From assembly GCF_019175385.1 (NCBI RefSeq), contig NC_083345.1:117414480-117478479 (forward strand): 64,000 nt of DNA, written 5' to 3'. The translations under genes and the position numbers were made by a program. Positions 11,630 to 22,905 of this stretch are shown piece by piece; positions within the stretch are counted from its first letter, which is position 1, and the number at the start of each line of letters is the position of its first letter. The notes beneath the pieces were generated by a model. It did no database searches. It was not told the origin of the DNA and saw only the letters and a program-made list of their open reading frames with translations. This stretch comes from Lycium barbarum. Lineage: Eukaryota; Streptophyta; Magnoliopsida; Solanales; Solanaceae.

Positions 11630-12285
11630 AATTGGCTAGCCAAGAAAAAGGCTCAAAAGGGAAACTAGGGGTATTTAACACTTTTGGTAAGGCTTATTTA
11701 GGCAAAGTGACTATTTCAACAAAGAAAGCCTAAGATCATCTTACAACCAAACTAACTTTCGGATTTCATACAAGACCAACCGGGCAAGTTCTAGATTATA
11801 CATGCATGAACAGAATCAAACTAACAGCTCACACACACATTGGCATAAGGACAATTATTTTTACACTTGTGACCTCATAAGTAGTCATTTATCACACACA
11901 ATACCCCAATAATAATAATGTCATATAAAGAATCAATCATGTTAATCAATCCTGTTCTAAGTATGCGTTTTTCCAGAATTTCGAGGGGTCCAAAATTTCC
12001 AACAAACCACAATACATGTCATTAGTTACCAAGTAGTACCAAATAAGACAAAATTACTCTACTCAACCTAAGTAACATCCTAAACATGCCAGTTTCAACA
12101 AAATAAAACCCCCCTCAGGAAAAGAACTCTGGCAAAGAAAAGTCGAGGAGGTTCCTAAACACCTATTTACCATACAACGATACCAGGTAGCCACCCCCAA
12201 CTAAAAAACTTGCAGTGTCCTCACTGCATTACATCAACATACAAAACATTTTTTTAAGCATACATGCCAGCACGGAATGCTACAG
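11630..12285. other. Non-coding internal segment of the TR-GAG-like element
   Basis: This lies between the solo LTR and the plant-transposon-domain ORF. It holds a GAGGACACTGCAAG block (minus strand, near 12220) followed by TTAGTTGGGGGTGGC, a conserved-looking post-ORF element in such retroelements. No gene is supported. Confidence 0.5.
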
Positions 12286-13553
12286 TCATCTCTGCTCCTC
12301 CTCAGAACTGGAGCTGCTAGGCTCTGGCAGGACAAAATCTTCTTCATTTTCCTCCTCCTCATGCTGTGCTCCGCACACACTCCTCAGAATACTCATCATC
12401 TTGTACAGAAATTTGCTTTGCTTCTTGGCGTGCTCTCTTGCCGTTTTCTGCCTCCTCTCTATCTTACCCTACTTTTCCTTTATACGTTTCATGTCCTCCA
12501 CCACACCTGCTAATGTCGGACCACCAGGACTAGAGGGAGCTGTAGATGTGCCTTCTCCATGTGGGCCCGAAGGGAGACTAGCCACTAGCTGTTGAATCCG
12601 AGTGTCCACTCCATGGACCTGGGTGGAGATATACTGAAAAGGCCTGGCTGCTTCTTGTAGTGGTGGTAGGATTGGTATAGCCATAGGAGGAGCAGATGCC
12701 CCACCAGTTGAATCTGATACAGTAGATGTGAACTGCCCAAATGACGAGGCTGCTATATCAATATTCCTTTTCTTCTGTATATTACCAGGCCCTCTCTTTT
12801 TCAAAGGATGAATCGGTCCACCAGGCCCCTTTTCTTTGTCACCTGGCCTTGTGGGCACTCCATCAGTGGAGCACAAGTAAGTGATCAATGACGGGAAGAA
12901 TAGACTCTTAGTCCGTTCAAGCACCACCTCCCGTATTTCTGCATAATGAGCCTCCCCATCACAGCACAAATTAATTTAGCCCTCTCAATGGGCACCTCTG
13001 AATCATATTTGGAAGGCAACACCCTGGATGTGACAATATCAAGCTAAGTTTTGGCCTCAGCAGTGAACTCTGCGGAGTCAATCTTTCTCTGCATTATGGT
13101 CAGCCACTTTGGTTGCTCCCCACCTTGGAGGTGGGTCACAAACCATTGTTTCCGCATTTGTTCGTACCTCTGGGCCATCTCACTGTTATCACCATCCTGC
13201 AGATTGTAGTAGGCATTGATTCTAGAAGCATTGCACAGGACATTTACGCCTCCGACTTTGACCATAGCCCGATCTGTAATGTCCACGTCTGCAGTATTTG
13301 CATAGAATTCCCGCACAAGGGTATAATTTGCCCTGATTGGTTCATCCGCAAAGCGTATCCAACCGCTTGTTACCAGCCTTCCATAGAACTCGGACATCTT
13401 TTCTTCCAAATTTTCTGTTACAATGCCCCTCTCTTCGATGAAGCTCTTTCCCAGCAGTCTATCATATAGCTTCGAACATTTTGCTGACTGGAAGGTGGTG
13501 GTGTCATAGTATTCAATCAAGGGCACTTGGGCAGCATTGGATGATGAAGCCAT
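12286..13553 (-). pseudogene. Plant-transposon-domain protein (Transposase_32-like), broken
   Basis: The ORF begins MASSSNAAQVPLIEYYDT at 13553. It contains KSFIEERGIVTENL, TSGWIRFADEPIRANYTLV and REFYANTADVDIT, a pattern I associate with the 'putative plant transposon protein' domain found near plant LTR elements. A stop at 13044-13046 ends the first frame (510 nt), the frame changes near 12965, and the reading goes on with FPSLITYLC and a proline-rich tail. A second in-frame stop at about 12469 is followed by an acidic, serine-rich end (PEPSSSSSEEEQR) closing at 12286. The biochemical function of this domain is not established. It lies downstream of the Gag-like ORF on the same strand. The domain assignment is from memory of the pattern. 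Confidence 0.65.
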
Positions 13554-14622
13554 TTTTCAAGTTTAAGTACCTACAAAACAAACGCAAACATGTCGAACAC
13601 ACCTGTGAATACCTAAGACGATGTATAATGAGGTAATTAGGCCAAAGAAATTGGTTGCCAAAGTTTTGGGCAGCTCTGTACGAGCTTTCTGTTTGTGGAC
13701 TGTCGGATTTCCTTCAGCGCTATCGCGCAACACAGTGACGCGGTCGCGCAATGTTAATTCATTCTTCCAGCGCGATCGCGCATAAGCGAACCGCGATCGC
13801 GCAATGTTAATGCATTGTTTCGACGCGTTCGCTCCACGCACTGGCACGATCGCGCTGAGTTGGTTCAGATTATCACAAGGCATTTTCACAAACAGGTGGT
13901 GTGCATGATTTTTGGGGCTTCGATTCAACGATTTTAAGCCTGTATTTTGCCCCATCTTTTTCATATATCAGCACCCAACTCTCAACTCACATCACTCAAC
14001 AACAAACAACAATTTATATGACAAGAAATTTCAACAATTTTATCAAGTTTTTATGGTTACACAAGTGAAAGTCAAAATTTTGTTTCACAAATCTAACATG
14101 AAGAGATGATAAAAACAACCCTATGAACAAGAGAATGAGAGAATTACATACCTTGTGGTTGCAAGTTGAAGAATTTTTCTTAAAATTTTGAAATTGGGGT
14201 TGAGAGGAAAGTTAGGGAAATAGGAGGAAAATGGGGGTTTAACCCCCTGGTCTTCTGTTTTGTAACTGAAAAACGCGCGTCTGCGCGTTCGCGCAGAGTA
14301 ATTTTTTTTTAACGCTTTCGCGTCATTTTCTTGCGCGATCGCGCAGAGGTAATTCAGACCCATTTTTTTGCAGAATCAGAAAATAAGTGCAGAAACTAGT
14401 CTAACAAATTATAACTCATGTTTCAGCAGCAGCTACTGGTTTGTGGCTGCTCTGAAAACCCAACCTGCTCAAAATAATTCCAAAAATTTTAAAACTTTGC
14501 AGATTAGTCACAAATCATAAACTAAACTATTCTAAAAAAACAATTTCAAAAAATGATTTAAAAATTTTAAAACGATGGGTTGCCTCCCACCAAGCGCTTA
14601 AGTTAACGTCGCGACACGACGG
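13554..14622. other. Spacer between the two ORFs with CpG-rich palindromes
   Basis: About 1.07 kb without a supported gene. It holds two clusters of GCGATCGCGC / GCGCGTTCGCGC-type motifs (13730-13860 and 14270-14345) like those in the LTRs. It also holds a conserved block reading GGTTGCCTCCCACCAAGCGC on the plus strand near 14578, followed by GTCGCGACACGACGG, just after the Gag-like stop codon. The latter recurs, to my knowledge, in related plant retroelements. Confidence 0.55.
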
Positions 14623-16143
14623 TTACCTGTACCACTTTTCCTTCCATTTGGAAGATATGAATTTGCGCCCCAACTTTGAATCAAGATTATGACGACGCTC
14701 ATGGGGCGGTGGTAGAAAAACAAAGAGGCCAACTCTCGGATGTCGCATTTTGCACTTTTTGGCCTTTGAGTGAGGAATGCCCTTTTGTCTTCTTGGCATA
14801 GCAAACTTCAAAATAAAAACGCTTTCTTCTTCATATCCAAAATTCTCCATTGGCTTGTTTGGTTCAACTTCCATATTATCAACCAAGCACAATGTTGAAA
14901 AATGGTTCGAATGTGGTCCAACGCGCTCAAATTTCAAATTTGCATAAATTTTGACATCCTTACCCATAAATGAACTAGAGTCTTCAAAAACGATTTCATG
15001 AACTTTTTTATGCAACTCTAGTATCATTTCTTCAATCTCGGCATCATTCACTATTTTTGGATTTGTTGGTTGGTAATTTATCATTAGCTCTTGAAAATCA
15101 ATAGTGACCACTTCTTCATTGGAAACCAACTTAAAACTACTATGCATGGCCTTTTGATGTTGAGCGTCACATGCATCAATCTTTGCATTCAATTCGGCCT
15201 CCAATTTTTTGATAGCAATTTCAAGTAACTCCACTTCTTGACTTTGCTCAACATGCCTTTTTAGAAATTCTTCTATCATCCGTGAAAAGCCACCACGGTG
15301 ATCCCCATAGAGTTCAAGTTGTTGAGCTTGATTCATTAGCCAATCTTGGCTCATAATATCCACTTTGTCAAGTTTGTCTTCATGGTGAGAATCGTCCAAA
15401 GCTTGTAAAAATCCTAACGTGGTGAAATCCATGTTTTGGATAGTTTCATCATCTCCATATTGAACTACTTCTCACCATTTGGCCACAATTTTCCCATATT
15501 TTTCATTTCTCCCCATAATGCCACTCAACATTTCCTCAATTTCCTCTTTTCGAGTATTGGAGATTTCTTCTTTATGACTTGGCTCATTTTCTTCAAGTTG
15601 AACTACTTCTTCAATTTCATAACTCTTGATGGGGTCACAAGAATTTTCGGGCTCATCTTGTAAATTTGAAATCTCTTCTTCAACTACTTCATTTTGAGGA
15701 ATAGGCACATCCATGGAAATTGAAAAATTTTCATCCTCAAGTGATTTGTTCATTTCTAAAATGGATTGCCCGATGAGTTCTCGCTCCTCCTCCCTTTCCC
15801 GGTTAAAGTATGCTTGGAGCAATTCCATGATACCTTCATATCCGGTACTTTGCCCTTCGTTTGCCATATCATTGTTCCTATCAAACTCAAAAGCACAACT
15901 AGTATTTTCATTAGAACAATTTGGGGGAGGGGAAGCGAAATAATTGGGACAATCACCCCAATGTCCACCTTGACCACCACATATATTACAAATACTCTCA
16001 TCATAGGATTGAGACGGTGCACACATCTCTCTCCCGGGAGCATATTCACAATCTTGCCAAAAGTGGGGTCCTTCACAATATGGACATGGGTCATCAAAAT
16101 ATGGATTGCAACCATCCAACCAATTTTCATTATATGATGCCAT
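14623..16143 (-). pseudogene. Gag-like protein, single in-frame TGA
   Basis: The ORF starts at MASYNENW (16143), just inside the primer-binding end of the element. An upstream in-frame ATG at 16188 is less likely. Two Cys/His clusters lie near the N-terminus: CPYCEGPHFWQDC (CX2CX3HX4C) and CNICGGQGGHWGDC (CX2CX5HX3C), both non-canonical zinc knuckles. An acidic, glutamate-rich middle follows. The frame meets one TGA at 15472-15474 (TGG TGA GAA) and continues open in the same frame to 14623, giving about 507 codons in total. The second half has a heptad-like region (EVELLEIAIKKLEAEL) suggesting a coiled coil and a basic C-terminus. The TGA could be a point mutation of TGG or CGA, or a readthrough site; a lone stop in so long a frame is notable. 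Confidence 0.7.
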
Positions 16144-16384
16144 TTTTTTTATAGCAAAAGCAAAAACTGGACAATTTTGCAGAAGCAAAAACTGGACAGT
16201 TCTTCAGAAACTGGACAATTTTGCAGATGCAAAATCTGGACAGTTTTTCAGAAACTGGACAGTTTTGCAAAAACTGGACAGTTTTTTTTTTATTTATTTA
16301 TTTGTTTTTTTTTATAAAGCAAAGAAGGTTTGGACCAAAGCAAGTTAGCTTAAATCCCAAACTAACCCAAATACGCCAAATTGT
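16144..16384. other. Leader with short direct repeats
   Basis: Between the Gag-like start and the primer-binding site lie about seven short repeats of AAACTGGACAGTTTT-like sequence (16165-16281), then a T-rich stretch. On the minus strand this is the 5' untranslated leader of the element. Confidence 0.6.
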
Positions 16385-16402
16385 TCCCCGGCAACGGCGC
16401 CA
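16385..16402 (-). other. Primer-binding site, tRNA-Asp type
   Basis: On the minus strand the sequence is TGGCGCCGTTGCCGGGGA, five bases after the LTR end. I recognise this as the primer-binding site common in several plant Ty3-gypsy lineages and usually assigned to tRNA-Asp. It fixes the orientation of the element as minus. Confidence 0.85.
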
Positions 16403-16407
16403 ATTTT

Positions 16408-19325
16408 TGATAACGTCCAAATCCACCCTATTAATTAGAATGGGCACGGTCGTATGCAAATATATTTACCCAACTATGAGTCGGGGTCGATCCCACAGGG
16501 AACAATATGCTAAGCGATTAAGAAAGTAAGGAACTTTCACCAACTACGCTAAAGCCAAACGATGGATAATATTTCGGTTTTTGGAGAAAATTATAGCTAA
16601 TGCAAAAATGTAAACTAACCTAGAAAGCAAGTAAAATGATCAATGGCCACAAGCATGGATACAAGGGAAACTACGCTCAAGTAACGATCCAATGTATTTC
16701 ATGATTTACAAATAATGGTGAATTTATATTACTTAGCCTCGGATAATGACTCTAAATTAGCTTCTTCCGAAGACTAACTAGACTACCTAATTGAATATCC
16801 CTAAAGCAATTAGGAGCATTAAGAACACCCGAATATGGCTACAAGTGGTGTCGCCTATCCCTAGGTCGATTTCCATTAGATGAGGGTTAACGCCCCAAAT
16901 TCTTGTTAATTAATCTTTCCTAATCCCGAGTTTGCCTCTTCCAAGTTTAAACCGAAATAAATGGGAAAGTCTTAGGGTTAGCTACTCCCTTAAGAATCAT
17001 TCAAAATGATATTAATTAAAGAAACAATAACTCACTTCATTAGGAATAAAATCATTCAACACATAAGCAAAACAAGAGATTCAATCCAAACTTAAACAAG
17101 GTATACTTCCATAAACAAGGTTCAAGTATTGAAATGAAATACTACACACATAAATATTCAATACATAGCAAGAGTAGAAGAAATGGGTAAAGAATTTCTC
17201 ATTGGTGCCTCCAAATCTTCTCTTCCAAGGTGTTGGTGATGAACCGTAGTCTCCAAAACTTGATGAAAACTGCCAAAGATATGTTAAGAAAACCCTAGTT
17301 TTCTTTTTATAGGAACTGGAATGGAAGAAATCGTCAACGGGTGATACGAGGTCCCTAGAGCCAAAGTGTGGAAAACAAGCAAAAAAACTGCAAAATTGGA
17401 AACAATTGGACATTCTGGAAAAATTTGTGGAAACATACTCTGCGCGTTCGCGCAGGTATCCAACGCGTTCGCGCCGACGCGCATTATTAAGTACACGCGT
17501 TCGCGCAGGAACGACACGCGACCGCGCTGGAGGAAGAGCGTGATTCTACGCGTTCGCGCAGTGACTTGGCGCGTTCGCGTAGAAGGAAATTCTGCCCAGT
17601 TCGACTAGAACTTGGGTTTTGACGATTTCTTCCATTCCAGTTCCTATAAAAAGAAAACTAGGGTTTTCTTAACATATCTTTGGGTTTTCATCAAGTTTTG
17701 GAGACTAGGGTTCATCACCAACACCTTGGAAGAGAAGATTTGGAGGCACCAATGAGAAATTCTTTACACATTTCTTCTACTCTTGCTATGTATTGAATAT
17801 TTATGTTTGTAGTATTTCATTTCAATACTTGAACCTTGTTTATGGAAGTATACCTTGTTTAAGTTTGGATTGAATATCTTGTTTTGCTTATGTGTTGAAT
17901 GATTTTATTCCTAATGAAGTGAGTGATTGTTTCTTTAATTAATCTCATTTTGAATGATTCTTAAGGGAGTAGCTAACCCTAAGACTTGCCCATTTATTTC
18001 GGTTTAAACTTGGAAGAGGAAAACTCGGGATTGGGAAAGATTAATTAACAAGAATTTGGGGCGTTAACCCTCATCTAATGGAAATCGACCTAGGGATAGG
18101 CGACACCACTCGTAGCCATATTCGGGTGTTCTTAATGCTCCTAATTGCTTTAGGGATATTCAATTAGGTGGTCTAGTTAGTCTTCGGAAGAAGCTAATTT
18201 AGAGTCATTATCCGAGGCTAAGTAATATAAATTCACCATTATTTGTAAATCATAAAATACATTGGATCGTTACTTGAGCGTAGTTTACCTTGTATCCATG
18301 CTTGTGGCCATTGATCATTTTACTTTCTTTCTAGGTTAGTTTACATTTTTGCATTAGCTATAATTTTCCCCAAAAACCAAAATATTATCCATCGTCCGAA
18401 GACTAACTAGACTACCTAATTGAATATCCCTAAAGCAATTAGGAGCATTAAGAACACGCGAATATGGCTACAAGTGGTGTCGCCTATCCCTAGGTCGATT
18501 TCCATTAGATGAGGGTTAACGCCCCCAAATTCTTGTTAATTAATCTTTCCCAATCCCGAGTTTGCCTCTTCCAAGTTTAAACCGAAATAAATGGGCAAGT
18601 CTTAGGGTTAGCTACTCCCTTAAGAATCATTCAAAATGAGATTAATTAAAGAAACAATAACTCACTTCATTAGGAATAAAATCATTCAACACATAAGCAA
18701 AACAAGAGATTCAATCCAAACTTAAACAAGGTATACTTCCATAAACAAGGTTCAAGTATTGAAATGAAATACTACACACATAAATATTCTACATAGCAAG
18801 AGTAGAAGAAATGGGTAAAGAATTTCTCATTGGTGCCTCCAAATCTTCTCTTCCAAGGTGTTGGTGATGAACCCTAGTCGCCAAAACTTGATGAAAATTG
18901 CCAAAGATATGTTAAGAAAACCCTAGTTTTCTTTTTATAGGAACTGGAATGGAAGAAATCGTCAAAACCCAAGTTCTGGTCGAACTGGGCAGAATTTCCT
19001 TCTACTCGAACGCGCCAAGTCACTGCACGAATGCGTAGAATCACGCTCTTCCTCCAGCGCGGTCGCGTGTCGTTCCTACGCGAACTCGTGTACTTAATAA
19101 CGCGCGTCGGCGCGAACGCGCAGAGTATTTTCCACGAATTTTTCCAGAATGTCCAATTGTTTCCAGTTTTGCAGTTGTTTTGCTTGTTTTCCACACTTTG
19201 GCTCTAGGGACCTCGTATTACCTGAAACATAACAAAAACCACGTAAAATCACATAGACTCGCTTAAAAAGAAGTAAAACTTATAGCCGAAAAGCATCAAT
19301 TGTGGCGTAAAATCACGCCACATCA
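16408..19325 (-). mobile_element. 5' LTR, rearranged into three overlapping segments (+,-,+)
   Basis: This LTR is 2.9 kb against 1.3 kb for its partner. Segment 1 (16408-17337) matches 6103-7032. Segment 2 (17338-18392) is inverted and matches the reverse complement of about 6254-7310. Segment 3 (18393-19325) is again direct and matches about 6459-7414. The result is a hairpin-forming block in which most LTR positions occur in both orientations. The 5-bp duplication GTAAG still flanks the whole element, so the rearrangement arose before, during or after integration without loss of the end. Confidence 0.8.
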
Positions 19326-19330
19326 GTAAG

Positions 19331-19762
19331 TATTCGATATTCTTGCTGGTGAATTTAATTTGGTCTATTTTTGGTAGTGTTGGATTCATGTATTATCTAT
19401 GACGTCTAGACTTACCCTCATTGCATTGAATTTTATCGTTGTGGTGTCGAGAGTTACTGGCTATTTAGAGGTGTTTGAGAGATATGAGGCTGTGAAAACA
19501 TTTAATGATGTGGTGGTAATGGGGAGTGTCATGTGGAACTTTTTACATCATATTCTTTTGGTTCGTTGACTGGTTGAAAATATTCAATAGGCTTAGAATT
19601 ACAAAGAAAAACTCTATTGAAACTTTTAAGAAATTGGGTGATTTTAGTTTAATTTTGTGACCTTGAGAATTTTAGAGAAAGAAGAAGTGTAGATGCTAAC
19701 CTTTTGGACTTAGATACGATTGAAGATTAACATTTGAGGATGAATGCTCTTAAGGGGATAAT
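19331..19762 (+). mobile_element. 3' internal end of a Ty3-gypsy element with polypurine tract
   Basis: The last bases, GAGGATGAATGCTCTTAAGG and GGATAA, resemble the '...GAGGACGAATGTTCTTAAGGGG' stretch that precedes the 3' LTR in plant chromoviruses. TGTGAGGTCCC follows at 19763. This continues the chromodomain pol fragment at 5855-6060 once the 13-kb insertion is removed. The intervening sequence is AT-rich and non-coding. Confidence 0.6.
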
Positions 19763-20113
19763 GTGAGGTCCCGTGAGTTTTAGTAATTAATTCGGGCTAA
19801 TTTCGAGCTTAAAGATGCAATTTAATTAAATTCGGGTCAGGCGGGATCCACACTAATATAACAAAGTCATGGGAACTCTTGTATTTAACATTGATATAGC
19901 TTGGAACAAATTACAACTCCATGATTTAAGTAAGGATTAATTGAATGAAGCTATGCTATTAAATTGTTTGGGAATCATTAATTAGTAATGATTATGGTGT
20001 TAGTATTCAACTGTGATTGACTAATCATTGAAGTCATTACGAAAGCAAGGGACTAGTTAGCAAAATGAGAATAAGAATCTTGCAATTAGAAATCAAGTTA
20101 CGATCGTGGAAGT
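19763..20113 (+). mobile_element. Start of a Ty3-gypsy 3' LTR, plus orientation
   Basis: Begins TGTGAGGTCCCGTGAGTTTT directly after the polypurine tract. About 340 bp match the reverse complement of 22906-24032 (shared CACTA..ATATAACAAAGTCATGGGAA and ATTAAATTGTTTGGG). The remainder of the LTR is missing; a hAT element interrupts at 20114. Confidence 0.6.
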
Positions 20114-21054
20114 TAGTGGTGTAAAACAATTATGAAAAATCAACCTAACCTAACCATACCGAACCGATTTATAGTGTTTTTTCTATAAAACCGTGAATTT
20201 TTATTTAAGCTTATAACCGCCCCAAATAATTAGGGTGGTCTTTTTAATTTATACAAAAAATCGAAAAATTTCTAAACCGAACCGAATAGCCTTACATGTA
20301 TGAAATATATTTTATATATTACAAATATGTTAAATTGAATATATAAAATATATTTTATAAGTTCTGTTTCAAATATAAAAAAGAATTTGGCCACTAAATT
20401 TTGGGCCTTTAGTTGATTGGATTTAGTTTCAAAAGGATACCTCATATACATAGTCATGCGGTCATTGATTTAGATGATTTAAGTAGGCATTTTTTGTTAT
20501 AGTTAGCACTAACAGAAGTTTACCTCCATCTTGGTCTCCTTTACTATGTTGCTTGATGTATATGTATCAAATTCAAGCTATGGTTTCTGTGGCCTACAAG
20601 CTAATGTTTGTTTTGGTTCAATTCAACATTGTTGTCTTCGGCAAGTTATTCTTCTCCCTGGTCAATCAGTGAGGTTTCACGTCGCGATGATGCCATCGTT
20701 GTTGTCTTGCTACTTGATATAACACATTTCAGTTTAATTACAGTGTGTAGTTTTTTAATAGCTTTTACATTTAATATTTCATAAGAAACAAATAGAAGCT
20801 TTATTTGATGGCGTACTACAAATAGGTTTGTGGAGGTCTCTGTCGTTACATTTTAATGGTGGTATATTTTTAGGTGACACTTTAAAACTAAAATAACCGA
20901 AAATTAACCGAACCATACCGATACCGAAGAAAAACCGAGATGATGGGACGGTCTCGAAAAGTCTAATTTTGGTTATACAAAATAAAATAACCGAAAAATT
21001 GGGATGGTATAATTTTTTTACAACAATCAACTGAACCGTCCCATTGACACCCTA
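20114..21054. mobile_element. Non-autonomous hAT element (941 bp)
   Basis: Ends are TAGTGGTGTAAAAC and, reverse-complemented, TAGGGTGTCAATGGGAC. The flanking 8-bp duplication GTGGAAGT (20106-20113 and 21055-21062) is perfect. The interior is rich in ACCGAA/TTCGGTT motifs. No transposase coding is present; the ORFs are AT-rich and featureless. Confidence 0.85.
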
Positions 21055-22261
21055 GTGGAAGTAACTAAAGCTAGGAACTACTAATGAATTAAGAAGAAAC
21101 GGAAGAGAAACATCACATGTGCGTAAGCCTGTCAATTGGGCCGGGTCGGCCCGAGACCGACCCACCTAACTCAGCCCATAACCGGCCCGGCCCCTCAACC
21201 TGGTAAAAGGGGGTGGGATGGGCTAGTGGAAAAAATTAGGGGGCTAGGCTAGACATGCCATTTAGCCCGATAGCCCGACCCACCAACAGCTCGAGTTCTG
21301 GCCCACCGAGGCCCGGCCCGACCCACTTCGAATTAATTTTTTTTAAAATAAAAAAATCATAAATAGGCATTTTTACATATATATGACAAATTTCGTTACT
21401 TCAACCATTTCTTCTTTTTTCTCCTATTTGCTATAAAAAATATGTTGATAACATAAAAAATTATGGCGGCAGAGAAAATATCTTTTCGTGAACATGATTC
21501 GAGCAAATTAATATAATAACACTATTGAGCATCATGGATATTATTATAAAAATAATCAATTAGCATAATTAAAAGGAAGATAGTTATGTCAAAATATTGT
21601 GTCATCCGCCATTCCTACTAATAGCTGAGTTTACAAAATCGTTAAAATGAAATAAAAGGATCAACTCACAGAGAAATTGGAAGATAGATTGTGATGAAGT
21701 ACGCAAATGTAGAACAACCAATGTCTAAGATCTTATTAGTTTCAAATATTTTATATATAATATAATAATTAAATATTTTTTAGCATATTGGAAATGTCTC
21801 CGCCGATGATGGAGAGGTGACAATCTGCACATGACATTAGGACTTAGGATCAGATGAGATAATTAAATTAAGAACTTTGGTTTAGTATCAAAACTCATGT
21901 GCATTGTTCCCATTTAGTTACTGTGTGATTACATTTCATTTTTTTTTAGGTTAAAAAGATTAGCTTATTTATAGCAAAAAAAAGTTTCTAATTTATGTAT
22001 ATCTTGTATATGTTAATGGTATATTTGTGTATATCTTGAATATGCTATTGGAATGAAGACTCCCAACGGCTATTTAAGTGCTAAAAATTATAAAGAGTTG
22101 AGAATGTGATACAAGACTACATAAGTAATTTAAAATAAAACTTCAAACTTAAATTGATAACATTGAAAATTCAAAACATACAAACTTGAACGGTTAACTT
22201 ATTACAAATGAAAAGTTCAAAATGCTAGCATCGATAGAGAAATTTAAAGAAGAAATAAACT

Positions 22262-22465
22262 TCAAAATTCAATTTTATGCCTTTTGTCCAAGTGCCTACG
22301 TAACGGACCGATACCCCCAAAAACTAGTTCGGACTTATGGAGATATATTTGACCACAATGTTGACATTTAACATGTTCCTCTTCTACTCGCTCAAAATGT
22401 AACCACACCGGACTTGAAATTGATCTTCAGACTGGAGGAGGAGGTGGAGGATTATCATTATCCAT
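22262..22465 (-). pseudogene. hAT transposase N-terminal BED zinc finger, remnant
   Basis: The frame starts MDNDNPPPPPPV at 22465, meets a TGA after 12 codons, and continues in the same frame with SPVWLHFERVEEEHVKCQHC, then LRRHLDKRH, before a stop at 22262. Trp/Phe, CX2C and HX4H in this order are the BED zinc-finger signature by which hAT transposases bind their own ends. The location inside a typed hAT element supports the call. A (CT)n-derived Ser/Leu stretch lies in frame upstream (from the GA microsatellite at 22507-22541) and is probably untranslated leader. The catalytic and dimerisation domains are absent. Confidence 0.75.
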
Positions 22466-22498
22466 TAAATTTAAATTTTGAAATTTGAACTTGGAAGT

Positions 22499-22506
<8 letters not shown>

Positions 22507-22541
<35 letters not shown>
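22507..22541. repeat. (GA)n microsatellite
   Basis: An uninterrupted GA run of about 17 units inside the hAT element, just upstream (minus strand) of the BED zinc-finger frame. Confidence 0.95.
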
Positions 22542-22544
<3 letters not shown>

Positions 22545-22905
22545 GTAGGAAATTTAGGGAAAGAGGAGAGTAGAGAATTGTGAGATAATATGGAGAAGAA
22601 TGAATGGTATTTATAGATTGAAAATAGGGCCAAAGTATAATTTAAGGAACTTGATGGTTAAAATAAAGTTGACAACAACTGAATTTTAAAGTATCAAACT
22701 TAATAAATTTTAGTATTAGAATTTTTTTTTTAAATAACTAAAACCCGGCCCGGCCCACTTAGCCCACTATGTACCCTAGCCGGGTAGGGGGCTGGGCCGA
22801 ACACCCCTTTCCGGCCCCCAACCCGGCCCACTAACTATGGCCCGGTCCCATGTGACCTGCATTTATATGGCTCGGCCCGGCCCACTTGACAGACTTACAT
22901 GTGCG

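Larger units (their letters stand above)
6103..19325 (-). mobile_element. 13.2-kb pol-less LTR element with Gag-like ORF (TR-GAG/LARD-like)
   Basis: The ends read TGATAATGTCC and CCACATCA, flanked by the 5-bp duplication GTAAG (6098-6102 and 19326-19330). The orientation is minus. A primer-binding site lies inside the right LTR at 16385-16402 and a purine-rich tract inside the left LTR at 7415-7432. The interior carries a Gag-like ORF with cysteine/histidine clusters and a plant-transposon-domain ORF, but I found no RT, RNase H, integrase or aspartic protease motif in any frame. This fits a non-autonomous element mobilised by a partner. It later received a 3.3-kb solo LTR at 8326-11629. The right LTR is rearranged (see its entry). 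Confidence 0.8.
21124..22897. mobile_element. hAT element with remnant transposase N-terminus (1774 bp)
   Basis: Terminal inverted repeats are TAAGCCTGTCAATTGGGCCG and, at the other end, TAAGTCTGTCAAGTGGGCCG. A perfect 8-bp duplication CATGTGCG lies at 21116-21123 and 22898-22905. GC-rich subterminal GGCCCGGCCC repeats occur at both ends. The interior keeps a BED zinc-finger reading frame (22262-22465, minus), but the catalytic part of the transposase is gone, so it is an internal-deletion derivative. Confidence 0.9.

Noticed and set aside
12215..12595. 126-residue plus-strand ORF
   Set aside because: Antisense of the acidic/Pro-rich tail of the plant-transposon-domain ORF.
15713..16154. Overlapping plus- and minus-strand ORFs of 76-124 residues
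   Set aside because: Shadow frames of the Gag-like ORF, whose Cys/His clusters and length fix the minus frame from 16143 as the real one.
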